Source: an uncultured Saprospiraceae bacterium (GTDB lineage: Bacteria > Bacteroidota > Bacteroidia > Chitinophagales > Saprospiraceae). From it: a DNA stretch of 64,000 nucleotides. Position numbers and translations under genes: made by a program. Of the stretch, positions 1 to 6,964 are shown piece after piece; positions within the stretch are counted from its first letter, which is position 1, and each line of letters starts with the position of its first letter. The notes under the pieces were generated by a model that searched no databases, was not told the DNA's origin, and saw only the letters and a program-made list of their open reading frames with translations. The DNA is taken from assembly GCA_937981555.1 (NCBI GenBank), contig CALJOK010000044.1:152087-216086 (forward strand), given 5' to 3'.

Positions 1-108
1 ATAAACAGTCTGGACGAAGCAAATCATCAATTTGAAATGTCAAACCTTCCAAGAGGAATATATTTTATAAAAACTGCTGGTTCAGTTAGAAAAATTTTCA
101 AAGAATAG
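1..108 (+). CDS. C-terminal end of a T9SS-sorted secreted protein (partial)
   Basis: The frame is open from base 1 to a TAG at 106-108 and encodes about 35 residues. It contains the pattern NLPRGIYFIKT followed by a basic tail ending VRKIFKE. That G-x-Y-F-I/V-K-x pattern and the short basic end are the last strands of a type A T9SS C-terminal sorting domain, as seen in several complete proteins of this window. The body lies left of the window, so cargo function cannot be told. It ends 39 bases before a strong hairpin terminator. Confidence 0.75.
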   Translation: MNSLDEANHQFEMSNLPRGIYFIKTAGSVRKIFKE

Positions 109-146
109 GATTTCATAAAATACATTCCTTTGCATATTGTCAGAAT

Positions 147-183
147 AAAAAAACATTCAACTAATCGGTTGAATGTTTTTTTA
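147..183. terminator. Bidirectional intrinsic terminator
   Basis: A 9-bp perfect stem (ACATTCAAC at 153-161, GTTGAATGT at 168-176) with a 6-nt loop is flanked by A-runs on the left and T-runs on the right. It lies between the plus-strand partial gene and the convergent TPR gene, so it can serve both. Confidence 0.8.
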
Positions 184-232
184 TTCTTAAGTATTTTTAC
201 CTCAGAAAATACAATTAATATTGCTTTATTAC

Positions 233-553
233 TTAATCATCACTTATCATTTCATGCGCTCCTCGCAACTCACCAAAAGCATGTTTATCTCCAACTGATT
301 TCGCAACCTCCATTCCTTTTTCGTAAATTTCAGTTGCTGAATCGAAATCTTCATCACGCTCATATAATTTCCCCAAATGATAATAAGTGCCGACATAATT
401 AGCATGATCGGTCGTTAATTTCAAATAATATTCTTTAGCTTTTTCCTCATTTCCCAACTTCTCATATTCCTTAGCTACTGCAAAAAGTAAAAACTCATCC
501 TCAGGACGGTCTTTCAAAAATTGATATAATTGTTGAAGTCGATTAGAACTCAT
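233..553 (-). CDS. Small tetratricopeptide-repeat protein
   Basis: The protein has 106 residues and no signal peptide, so it is probably cytosolic. Residues about 5-90 form two to three helix-turn-helix TPR units; AVAKEYEKLGNEEKAKEYY and YYHLGKLYERDEDFDSA carry the usual small and aromatic positions. It is probably a protein-protein interaction module; no catalytic motif is present. It stands alone, convergent with the partial T9SS gene to the left and divergent from etfB to the right. Similar stand-alone TPR proteins of about 100 residues are common in Bacteroidota. The exact partner is unknown. Confidence 0.8.
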   Translation of the reverse strand: MSSNRLQQLYQFLKDRPEDEFLLFAVAKEYEKLGNEEKAKEYYLKLTTDHANYVGTYYHLGKLYERDEDFDSATEIYEKGMEVAKSVGDKHAFGELRGAHEMISDD

Positions 554-722
554 GGTTTCAAATATTATTTTAAATTCTATGTGATTTAAGATTAAACTAG
601 TTTATTAAACTTATAATAAGTTATTACAAAATCCATAAACAACTGATAGTCAACAAATTAGATTACTTTCAATGGAAAAATCCAAACTTCTTTTTGCACT
701 CGCTTTTTCGTCGAAAATTATC

Positions 723-730
723 TATATTTG
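723..730 (+). promoter_or_regulatory. Bacteroidota -7 box for the etfBA unit
   Basis: TATATTTG at 723-730 is an exact match to the TAnnTTTG -7 consensus of the Bacteroidota primary sigma factor. It sits about 100 bases ahead of the etfB start. No clear TTTG -33 box is seen 19-21 bases upstream, so only the -7 part is supported. The same GCAGCG string follows this box as follows the tRNA-Lys promoter at 40213. Confidence 0.55.
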
Positions 731-833
731 CAGCGTTTTTGAAAAACTTTCCATTGATTTTGAGAACAATTTCAAAGGAAAACCATTTTAATCAAAAAAC
801 ACATTTTATCACAAAAAAAATCTTATCTCAATA

Positions 834-1574
834 ATGAAGTTATTAGTATGTGTTACTCAAACACCAGAAACTACGGCTAATATTTCTTTCAATGCAGATA
901 ATACTGAATTCAATACAACAGGGGTTAATTTTATTATGAACCCGTATGATGAATGGTATGCTTTGGTACGTGCATTGGAATTAAAAGAAACGGCAGGTGG
1001 ATCGGTTACGATTATAAATGTTGGGCCTACGGCGAACGATACTGTTATTCGAAAAGGATTGGCTATCGGAGCTGATGATGCAGTTCGAATCAATGCGGAA
1101 CCTAAAAGTTCCATGTTTGTAGCTAAACAAATTGCTGAATATGCCAAAGAAGGAAACTTTGATATGGTTATTTTAGGAAAAGAATCCATTGATTATAATG
1201 GTGCTTCTGTCGGTGCAATGGTTGCAGAATATCTGGATATGCCTTTTATTTCTTTTGGAACAAAAATGGAAGTAGCTGGAAATACTGCTACCATCAATCG
1301 AGATATTGAAGGTGGTGAGGAAGTAGTAGAGGTTGCCACTCCATTTGTATTAAGTGCTGCCAAAGGAATGGCAGAACAACGAATTCCAAACATGAGAGGT
1401 ATCATGATGGCAAAACGTAAACCACTTAATGTAATAGAGCCTGTTGCTTTTGATGATCCAACGGCTGTAGTTAGTTACACTTTACCTTCAGCAAAATCTG
1501 CTGTAAAAATGGTAGATCCAGAAGATATGGATGAGTTGGTAAGATTGCTACATGAAGAAGCTAAAATTATTTAA
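834..1574 (+). CDS. etfB: Electron transfer flavoprotein, beta subunit
   Basis: A 246-residue protein with the full ETF beta fold. It starts MKLLVCVTQTPETT, a typical N-terminus of this family, and contains IGADDAVRI and the later SIDYNGASVGAMVAEYL, which correspond to the adenine-nucleotide (AMP) binding loop region. It pairs with the alpha subunit encoded 95 bases downstream. The heterodimer takes electrons from acyl-CoA and other flavin dehydrogenases and passes them to ETF:quinone oxidoreductase. Its length fits the group I ETF of respiratory bacteria. A -7 promoter box lies at 723-730. The start is the first ATG after an A-rich leader. Confidence 0.95.
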   Translation: MKLLVCVTQTPETTANISFNADNTEFNTTGVNFIMNPYDEWYALVRALELKETAGGSVTIINVGPTANDTVIRKGLAIGADDAVRINAEPKSSMFVAKQIAEYAKEGNFDMVILGKESIDYNGASVGAMVAEYLDMPFISFGTKMEVAGNTATINRDIEGGEEVVEVATPFVLSAAKGMAEQRIPNMRGIMMAKRKPLNVIEPVAFDDPTAVVSYTLPSAKSAVKMVDPEDMDELVRLLHEEAKII

Positions 1575-1610
1575 AAAAATTCATGATTATGGATTTAGAA
1601 TTATGGGTTA

Positions 1611-1650
1611 AGGATTTTTGAAAAATCAATAATCTTTAATCAAAAATCCT
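1611..1650. repeat. Intercistronic inverted repeat between etfB and etfA
   Basis: AGGATTTTTG at 1611-1620 is repeated exactly inverted as CAAAAATCCT at 1641-1650, with a 20-base loop made of similar AT-rich words. The surrounding 1575-1669 spacer is low-complexity and looks like the spacer at 40404-40484. It could be a weak attenuator or RNA-stability hairpin between the two cistrons. Confidence 0.5.
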
Positions 1651-1669
1651 CAATCAAAAAAAATATATC

Positions 1670-2626
1670 ATGGTTCTAGTATATGCAGAAAGCCCAAAAG
1701 GGCAATTTAAAAAATCCGCTTTAGAAGCGGTGACCTACGGAAAAATGGTAGCTGATGCAATGGGAACATCTTGTACTGCATTAGTTATTGGAAATGCTGA
1801 GAATGCAGGTCAATTAGGAAAGTATGGTGCTTCAAAAGTAGTTCAAGCTAATGGTGCTTTCGAAAATTTTGACAGCCAAGTTTTTGCTACTGTAATTGCT
1901 AATGCTGCCAAAGAAATGGGAGCTGGAGTAGTTATCGTTAATCATTCTTCTTCTGGAAAATCTCTACTTGGAAGGTTAGCAGTAAAATTGGACGCAGGTT
2001 CAGTTTCAGGTGTTAATTCTCTTCCTACTGTTGACGGAGGTTTTAAAGTAAAGAAAAATGTTTTCTCTGGAAAAGCAATAGCGGAATTTGAAATTAAAAC
2101 TGCAGTTAAGGTACTTTCATTAATGGGAAATTCTTTCCCTCCTGCAGAATCAGGTGCTGATGTTGCAGTTGAGTCTATGGATGCAAATGCTCCAGCAGCA
2201 AAGATAACTGTCAAAGCAGTTCAAACAGTTGATGGAACAGTTCCACTACCTGAAGCAGAATTAGTTGTTTCAGCAGGACGAGGAATGAAAGGACCAGAAA
2301 ACTGGGGAATCATTGACGAATTGGCCAATGTAGTAGGTGCTACAACCGCTTGTTCTCGACCAGTTGCGGATATTGGTTGGAGACCTCACCACGAGCACGT
2401 TGGACAAACTGGAGTTGCGATTAGACCGAACCTTTATTTCGCTATCGGAATCTCAGGTGCGATACAGCACTTAGCTGGTGTGAATAGTTCAAAAGTTATT
2501 GTAGTAATAAATAAAGATCCTGAAGCGCCATTTTTCAAAGCGGCGGACTATGGAGTTTGTGCTGACTTATTTGATGTAGTTCCAAAATTAACGGAAGCAT
2601 TCAAAAAATTTAATGCGGCACAATAA
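1670..2626 (+). CDS. etfA: Electron transfer flavoprotein, alpha subunit
   Basis: A 318-residue FAD-binding subunit. The C-terminal half holds the conserved FAD site: GRGMKGPENW, then SRPVADIGWRPHHEHVGQTG, then LYFAIGISGAIQHLAG, and finally NKDPEAPFFKAADYG. The usual Q of the EQVGQTG motif neighbourhood is H here (HEHVGQTG), a mild variation. It forms the ETF heterodimer with EtfB, encoded just upstream on the same strand; the 95-base spacer contains a hairpin. It acts in the cytoplasm in fatty-acid and amino-acid oxidation. The protein length is normal for the family. Confidence 0.96.
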   Translation: MVLVYAESPKGQFKKSALEAVTYGKMVADAMGTSCTALVIGNAENAGQLGKYGASKVVQANGAFENFDSQVFATVIANAAKEMGAGVVIVNHSSSGKSLLGRLAVKLDAGSVSGVNSLPTVDGGFKVKKNVFSGKAIAEFEIKTAVKVLSLMGNSFPPAESGADVAVESMDANAPAAKITVKAVQTVDGTVPLPEAELVVSAGRGMKGPENWGIIDELANVVGATTACSRPVADIGWRPHHEHVGQTGVAIRPNLYFAIGISGAIQHLAGVNSSKVIVVINKDPEAPFFKAADYGVCADLFDVVPKLTEAFKKFNAAQ

Positions 2627-2645
2627 TGGTGAATAGTTAACCATT
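2625..2645. repeat. Small inverted repeat over the etfA stop codon
   Basis: AATGGTGAA at 2625-2633 is the near-perfect inverse of TTAACCATT at 2637-2645 (8 of 9). It starts within the last bases of etfA and has no T-tract, so it is not a convincing terminator. It belongs with the other AT-rich spacer hairpins of the window. Confidence 0.35.
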
Positions 2646-2706
2646 AAGAAATTATTATAATAATTCGTATTTTTAGAAAATTGTCTCTTATTAGGAAAAG
2701 GAAAGT

Positions 2707-3339
2707 ATGAAAAAAATTGAATTGGACATCGTTGCTTTATCTCATAGTGTTACTCAATCACACAACTATGCAGTTGTACTTGGAGAGCAAGATGGATCTC
2801 GAAGATTGCCTATTGTAATCGGAGGATTTGAAGCACAAGCGATCGCAGTAGCAATGGAAAGGATGACTCCTAACCGTCCACTTACGCATGATCTTTTTAA
2901 AAATACATTGGAAACTTTTGAGGTAGAACTCAAAGAAGTTATCATCAATAATTTATTGGATGGTATTTTTTATGCAAGATTAATCTGCTTAAAAGATGGA
3001 GAAGAATTCGAAATAGATAGTCGAACTTCTGATGCCTTAGCTATGGCTGTTAGATTTAACTGTCCAATTTTTACTTATGAGTTTATTTTGGATGCTGCAG
3101 GCGTAATTTTAGAAGATTCAGAAGAAGGTGGTGGAGATGAACAAACTCCAGCTGAAAAACCAAAAGCAACTTCAAGTAAGAAAAGTAAACGTAAAAGAAC
3201 CGTTTCTGGAAATACTCTTTCGAGTTACACAGCTGATGAATTATCCAAAATGTTAGAAGAAGTTCTAGCGGATGAAGATTATGAAAGAGCTGCTAAAATC
3301 AGAGATGAAATTACTAGAAGAGAAGGACGTGATTCATAA
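2707..3339 (+). CDS. Bifunctional nuclease (BFN/DUF151) with C-terminal UVR motif
   Basis: A 210-residue cytosolic protein. Residues about 1-135 match the BFN/DUF151 family: an N-terminal strand region, RRLPIVIGGFEAQAIAVA, then RPLTHDLF, and the signature SRTSDALAMAVRFNCPIF. Members have been described as RNase/DNase bifunctional nucleases. A low-complexity linker rich in Glu, Lys and Ser (about 139-165) follows. Residues about 170-208 form a UvrB/UvrC-type UVR helix pair (LSKMLEEVLADEDYERAAKI). This two-domain arrangement is common in Bacteroidota. It lies 80 bases after etfA and is followed by a strong terminator, so it may be cotranscribed with etfBA. Confidence 0.88.
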   Translation: MKKIELDIVALSHSVTQSHNYAVVLGEQDGSRRLPIVIGGFEAQAIAVAMERMTPNRPLTHDLFKNTLETFEVELKEVIINNLLDGIFYARLICLKDGEEFEIDSRTSDALAMAVRFNCPIFTYEFILDAAGVILEDSEEGGGDEQTPAEKPKATSSKKSKRKRTVSGNTLSSYTADELSKMLEEVLADEDYERAAKIRDEITRREGRDS

Positions 3340-3360
3340 CTTCTTCTTTATATAAAAAAC

Positions 3361-3398
3361 AAAACCTCCAAGACTTTAATTTGTCTTGGAGGTTTTTT
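3361..3398 (+). terminator. Intrinsic terminator after the DUF151 gene
   Basis: A 14-base stem (AAAACCTCCAAGAC with GTCTTGGAGGTTTT), an 8-base loop and a T-run lie 21 bases after the stop codon. Confidence 0.9.
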
Positions 3399-3504
3399 CA
3401 TTTTAAGAACCAACCTTTCTTGCTTTACTTACTGTCTTATAATTTGAAAGCTATGAAAATTATTTTTTTCAAACCAATTCAGATTTTCTGATAAAAATTA
3501 AATT

Positions 3505-3900
3505 ATGAAAACTTCTTTTTTGAACTACACCCTTTTCTTTTTTGCCCTAATATTACTCTCTACTTCATGTGAAAAGGACAAACCAACGATTTATTCAGGT
3601 GGAATTGTTGTTACTACCTGCACCGTCCAAAATCCATTAGAAACGATTCAATGGCTTAAAGAAATCAGAGATGGATTTGACATGCAAGCGAATCCTTTAC
3701 CAAAAAGGATTACTCAATATTTTTATCAAGGAGAATGTGTTTTCTTAATTGATGGATGTGTTGGATGCGATGATAATTTGACGACAGTTTATAATGTAGA
3801 CCAAGAAGTCATTTGTGAGTTTGGTGGAATTGCGGGTGTAAATACTTGTCCTGATTTTGATACCGTAGCAACTGGACAAGTGATTCTTTATGGGAGTTAA
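3505..3900 (+). CDS. Small lipoprotein of unknown function
   Basis: A 131-residue protein with a lipoprotein signal: a hydrophobic stretch at 8-19 followed by the lipobox LLSTSC with Cys22, then EKDKPT. The mature part contains several cysteines (TTCTVQ, GECVFLIDGCVGCDDN, NTCPDF). A region around EIRDGFDMQANPLPKRI resembles small Bacteroidota lipoproteins with a C-x-x-C core. It is probably anchored in the outer membrane or facing the periplasm. It forms a single-gene unit between two hairpin terminators. Function is not recognised. Confidence 0.75.
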   Translation: MKTSFLNYTLFFFALILLSTSCEKDKPTIYSGGIVVTTCTVQNPLETIQWLKEIRDGFDMQANPLPKRITQYFYQGECVFLIDGCVGCDDNLTTVYNVDQEVICEFGGIAGVNTCPDFDTVATGQVILYGS

Positions 3901-3927
3901 GTAGTTTTTACAAAAAAGAATATTCCT

Positions 3928-3964
3928 AAAAAAGCCTTCATACTTAATGGTATGGAGGCTTTTC
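3928..3964 (+). terminator. Intrinsic terminator after the lipoprotein gene
   Basis: AAAGCCTTCATAC and GTATGGAGGCTTT (one wobble pair) enclose a 6-base loop, followed by a T-rich tail. It starts about 28 bases after the stop codon. Confidence 0.85.
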
Positions 3965-4063
3965 TATAGAACCCAATATTTATTTTGTAAATCTTTCTCA
4001 AAAGATATTTAATGGCTAAAAAATTGCATTGTATACCTCTACCCAATACACTCAACACAATTA

Positions 4064-4071
4064 TACTTTTG
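4064..4071 (+). promoter_or_regulatory. -7 box abutting the start codon of the PAS-like gene
   Basis: TACTTTTG is an exact TAnnTTTG match and ends only 4 bases before the ATG at 4076. If used, transcription would begin at or within a few bases of the start codon, giving a leaderless or nearly leaderless mRNA. No -33 box is evident. Confidence 0.45.
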
Positions 4072-4075
4072 ATTT

Positions 4076-4483
4076 ATGAAAAAAATAGACAATACCCAAT
4101 CCATAACTTTAGATCTGAAAGGGAATATTATTTCTAGTGATAATGTGTTATTTTTAACCAATTCGCTACCTAGCCAATGTGTTCTCGATTGGTCCCCTTT
4201 CCTCGAAAGCATTTTCCCAGCTATGTTAGAAAAAATCAATCATAAAAAAATAACTTTTGAGAAAGTGAAAACTATCCATAGTTTTTTAAAAGGTTCGTAC
4301 GATTATTCTTTTTATCAACTCGAGAAAAAAGATCAAGTTATTTGGGTTATTTCTGATTGTTCTACATACTACTCAAATTTTCATCGAAGGCAACAATTCC
4401 ATCATGAATGTGTAATTTTCAAACAGAATAATCTCGTTTACAAAAATAACTCTACTCCTCGTTTACCAATTCTTATAAGGTAA
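4076..4483 (+). CDS. Small PAS-like protein (hypothetical)
   Basis: A 135-residue protein without a signal or membrane segment. The C-terminal half (about 95-130) contains KDQVIWVISDCSTYYSNFHR followed by RQQFHHECVIFKQN. This resembles the last strand and linker helix of PAS sensor domains in Bacteroidota histidine kinases (W-x-I-x-D then a helix rich in Q/R/E). The N-terminal part (TQSITLDLKGNIISSDN) fits the first PAS strand. No kinase or output domain follows, so it is either a free-standing sensor module or a remnant of a kinase. Its last 21 bases overlap tail-to-tail with the CYTH gene. The assignment rests on pattern only. Confidence 0.55.
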   Translation: MKKIDNTQSITLDLKGNIISSDNVLFLTNSLPSQCVLDWSPFLESIFPAMLEKINHKKITFEKVKTIHSFLKGSYDYSFYQLEKKDQVIWVISDCSTYYSNFHRRQQFHHECVIFKQNNLVYKNNSTPRLPILIR

Positions 4484-4927
4484 CTTCACCAAACTAGAAT
4501 TAAAATATCGATTATCAAAAGTTACTTCCTCTCCTATCCAATCAGGAATTTCAACAGTTTGATTTTCATCTTCCAACTCAACTTCCGCTAATTCCAATCC
4601 TTCATTATCACCTTCGAAAATATCAATTTCCCATTTTATTTTCTCCATCGAAACAATAAAGCGTTCTTTTTCAATGAATGGTTTTTCACAAAGCAAGAGT
4701 AATTCTTTAGCCTCTTGAACTGGAATTTCATATTCAAATTCTAAACGAGTCATTCCTACTGTTTCGCCTTTGATGGTCAAAAATCCTTTTTCTCCAAAAA
4801 TTCGAACTCGTACCGTTCGCTCTTTTTTAGTGCTTAAATAACCTTGCTTGATAATGGTTCGGGAAGTGAATCTGGATTTCCAATTACCGTTTTTGAGGAG
4901 AAATTTTCTTTCTATTTCTTTTGGCAT
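4463..4927 (-). CDS. CYTH-domain protein (inorganic triphosphatase / class IV adenylate cyclase-like)
   Basis: A 154-residue single-domain CYTH protein. The N-terminus PKEIERKFLL carries the defining E-x-E-x-K motif (Glu4, Glu6, Lys8). Alternating charged strands that line the tunnel follow: TVRVRIFGEKGFLTIKGE, RLEFEYEIP, KWEIDIFEGDNEGLELAEVE. Most bacterial single-domain members hydrolyse triphosphates such as PPPi; cyclase activity is rare. It is read convergently with the PAS-like gene, overlapping by 21 bases, and lies 53 bases downstream of the threonine aldolase gene on the same strand, so the two may form one unit. Confidence 0.9.
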   Translation of the reverse strand: MPKEIERKFLLKNGNWKSRFTSRTIIKQGYLSTKKERTVRVRIFGEKGFLTIKGETVGMTRLEFEYEIPVQEAKELLLLCEKPFIEKERFIVSMEKIKWEIDIFEGDNEGLELAEVELEDENQTVEIPDWIGEEVTFDNRYFNSSLVKLPYKNW

Positions 4928-4980
4928 TACTTTATATATTTTTTCTTCAAATAAAGTTCAACAACTTTACAACAAGACAT

Positions 4981-5994
4981 TTACAACTTCTCCAGAATCT
5001 CGATCACCTCCTCTACCATCTCTTTCGTTACATCCAAATGCGTCACAAATCTCACCGTCTGCGGCCCAAAAGGTGCAGCCGCAATTCCTGCTTCTCCAAC
5101 TTTTTCCAAAAAAGAATTAGCTGTCCAAGGGTTTTTCACATCAAAAATTAAAATATTCGTTTGTACTCGTCTGATGTTTTTTACAAAATCTAACCTTTCT
5201 AAAACACTACTAATCAGTCGTGCATTTTCATGATCTTCTTTCAATCGATCTACATTATTATCTAAAGCATAAATTCCTGCTGCCGCTAAAAATCCAGCTT
5301 GCCGCATGCCTCCACCCATTACCTTCCGTTGACGACGAGCTTGTTTCATCATCTTTTCATTTCCCAAAAGCAATGAACCAACAGGCGCTCCTAATCCTTT
5401 TGATAAACAAATCGAAATGCTATCAAACTCTGCTCCCCAATCTGCAGGAGCATTCCCCAACTCCACCAAGGCATTAAAAAATCTAGCACCATCCATGTGT
5501 AAACCCAATCCTTGTTCTACACACAACTTTCGGATCGGTCGAATTTCTTCCAACGTATAATAACTTCCACCACCCTTGTTCGTCGTATTTTCGAGTACAA
5601 CCAATTTACTTTTCGGCAACCAATCATAATCAGGTCGAATCGCTGCAGCAATTTGATCCGCATTTAATTTCCCAAAATCACCTGGCAAAAGATTCATTGG
5701 AATGCCAGAATTCGCTGCGTAGCCACCAGTTTCATATTGATATACATGCGAATATTCATGACAAATAACTTCTTCCAATCTGCCTGTGTGAACATTCATG
5801 GCAATCTGATTAGTCATCGTTCCTGACGGACAAAACAATGCCGCCTCCATTCCAAAAAGTTTAGCCGCTTTTTCCTCCAAAGCATTTACTGTTGGATCAG
5901 TTCTAAAAACATCATCTCCTACTTCAGCCTGCATCATGGCTTGAAGCATTCCTTCGGAAGGTTTGGTAACAGTATCACTCGTAAGATTTATCAT
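4981..5994 (-). CDS. ltaE: Low-specificity L-threonine aldolase
   Basis: A 337-residue fold-type I PLP enzyme that splits L-threonine or L-allo-threonine to glycine and acetaldehyde. It opens INLTSDTVTKPSEGMLQAM, a family signature. It has the cofactor-binding region ALFCPSGTMTNQIA and the PLP Schiff-base lysine in SICLSKGLGAPVGS (Lys199). GLHMDGARFFNA supplies the Asp that contacts the pyridine nitrogen. Length is typical. It is divergent from the NrtR-like regulator gene across 174 bases that hold a long inverted repeat; regulation by that protein is possible but unproven. Confidence 0.93.
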   Translation of the reverse strand: MINLTSDTVTKPSEGMLQAMMQAEVGDDVFRTDPTVNALEEKAAKLFGMEAALFCPSGTMTNQIAMNVHTGRLEEVICHEYSHVYQYETGGYAANSGIPMNLLPGDFGKLNADQIAAAIRPDYDWLPKSKLVVLENTTNKGGGSYYTLEEIRPIRKLCVEQGLGLHMDGARFFNALVELGNAPADWGAEFDSISICLSKGLGAPVGSLLLGNEKMMKQARRQRKVMGGGMRQAGFLAAAGIYALDNNVDRLKEDHENARLISSVLERLDFVKNIRRVQTNILIFDVKNPWTANSFLEKVGEAGIAAAPFGPQTVRFVTHLDVTKEMVEEVIEILEKL

Positions 5995-6029
5995 AAAATT
6001 AGTATTAATGTTTAATAAGTATATATGTG

Positions 6030-6118
6030 TTTAAATTAAGCGAGAATGTGAATATTTGACAAAAAGAGATAGACTTGGCCTCAAGGACACCTATTCACAT
6101 ATCTTGCGCTAAATTTAT
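6030..6118. repeat. Imperfect inverted repeat between ltaE and the NrtR-like gene
   Basis: AGCGAGAATGTGAATA (6039-6054) matches, inverted and with small gaps, TATTCACATATCTTGCGCT (6092-6110). Looser pairing of flanking TTTAAATT/AAATTTAT extends the arms to about 25 bases. It lies in the divergent promoter region. GTGAATATTT recurs in the hairpin on the other side of the regulator gene (6907-6917 region). Confidence 0.5.
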
Positions 6119-6168
6119 GAAAAAACCTCAGAAAGCCCTATTTTCGAGCCAAATACAAACAAAACTGA

Positions 6169-6867
6169 ATGACGAATTTTGATAATTACGCGAAATCAGC
6201 CTTTACTGTTGATAATATCATTTTTGGATTTGATGAAGGAGATTTAAAGGTCTTGGTCATCAAAAGAGGAGAACAACCTTACGAAAATCAATGGGCTTTA
6301 CCTGGAAACTTTGTTTACCCAAACGAAGATCTGGATACTTCTGCCAATCGAGTTTTACAAGAATTGACTGGTTTAAAAGATGTTTATCTGGAACAAGTTC
6401 GCACTTTTGGAGCAGTAAATCGTCACCCGATGGGACGAGTTATCACCGTTGCTTATTTTTCTTTGATAAAAATTAAAGACTATAAATTACAAGGTACTGC
6501 AGCTCTTTCGCAAAAAACAGAATGGGTTTCGATCAAAGAAGCCAAGAATCTCGCCTTTGATCATGATGAAATTTTGGAAGCTTGTTTTCGTCGACTCAAG
6601 CGACGAGTTAAGATGCGACCAGTGGGTTTCGAATTACTTCCTCGGAAATTTACGTTGACAGAATTACAACATCTTTACGAAGCCATTTTGGAACCTTCTA
6701 AAGAAATTGATAAAAGGAATTTTAGGAAAAAAATCCTTTCCATGAAAATCTTAGTTGACCTCGGTGAAGCGCAAGAAGGTGTTGCTCATCGTCCTGCTAA
6801 GTTGTATAAATTTGACAAAAAGAAATATGAAAAATTTGTAGCGGAAGGATATATTTTTGAAATATAG
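6169..6867 (+). CDS. NrtR-like transcriptional regulator (degenerate Nudix domain plus winged helix)
   Basis: A 232-residue protein. Residues about 12-145 are a Nudix fold (VLVIKRGEQPYENQWALPGN). The Nudix box GNFVYPNEDLDTSANRVLQE lacks key acidic residues: the REUxEE core reads RVLQEL, so two catalytic Glu are Val and Leu. Residues about 150-230 form a winged-helix domain (KFTLTELQHLYEAIL, KRNFRKKILSM), the architecture of NrtR and the AraR-type regulators of Bacteroidota. These use the dead Nudix domain to sense ADP-ribose-like or sugar ligands. Targets here are not evident; it is divergent from ltaE. Hairpins flank the gene on both sides. Confidence 0.88.
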   Translation: MTNFDNYAKSAFTVDNIIFGFDEGDLKVLVIKRGEQPYENQWALPGNFVYPNEDLDTSANRVLQELTGLKDVYLEQVRTFGAVNRHPMGRVITVAYFSLIKIKDYKLQGTAALSQKTEWVSIKEAKNLAFDHDEILEACFRRLKRRVKMRPVGFELLPRKFTLTELQHLYEAILEPSKEIDKRNFRKKILSMKILVDLGEAQEGVAHRPAKLYKFDKKKYEKFVAEGYIFEI

Positions 6868-6881
6868 AATCTATGTTTCTT

Positions 6882-6914
6882 ATTCACAAGGTGACTTGAA
6901 GTCACCTTGTGAAT
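6882..6914. terminator. Perfect hairpin after the NrtR-like gene
   Basis: ATTCACAAGGTGAC (6882-6895) is perfectly inverted as GTCACCTTGTGAAT (6901-6914), giving a 14-bp stem with a 5-base loop. The T-tract is poor on both strands, so it is a strong hairpin in a convergent spacer rather than a textbook terminator. Confidence 0.6.
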
Positions 6915-6964
6915 ATTTTAACTCTTAAAGTCAACACTATTCGATTTCATCCAACAGCTAATAA

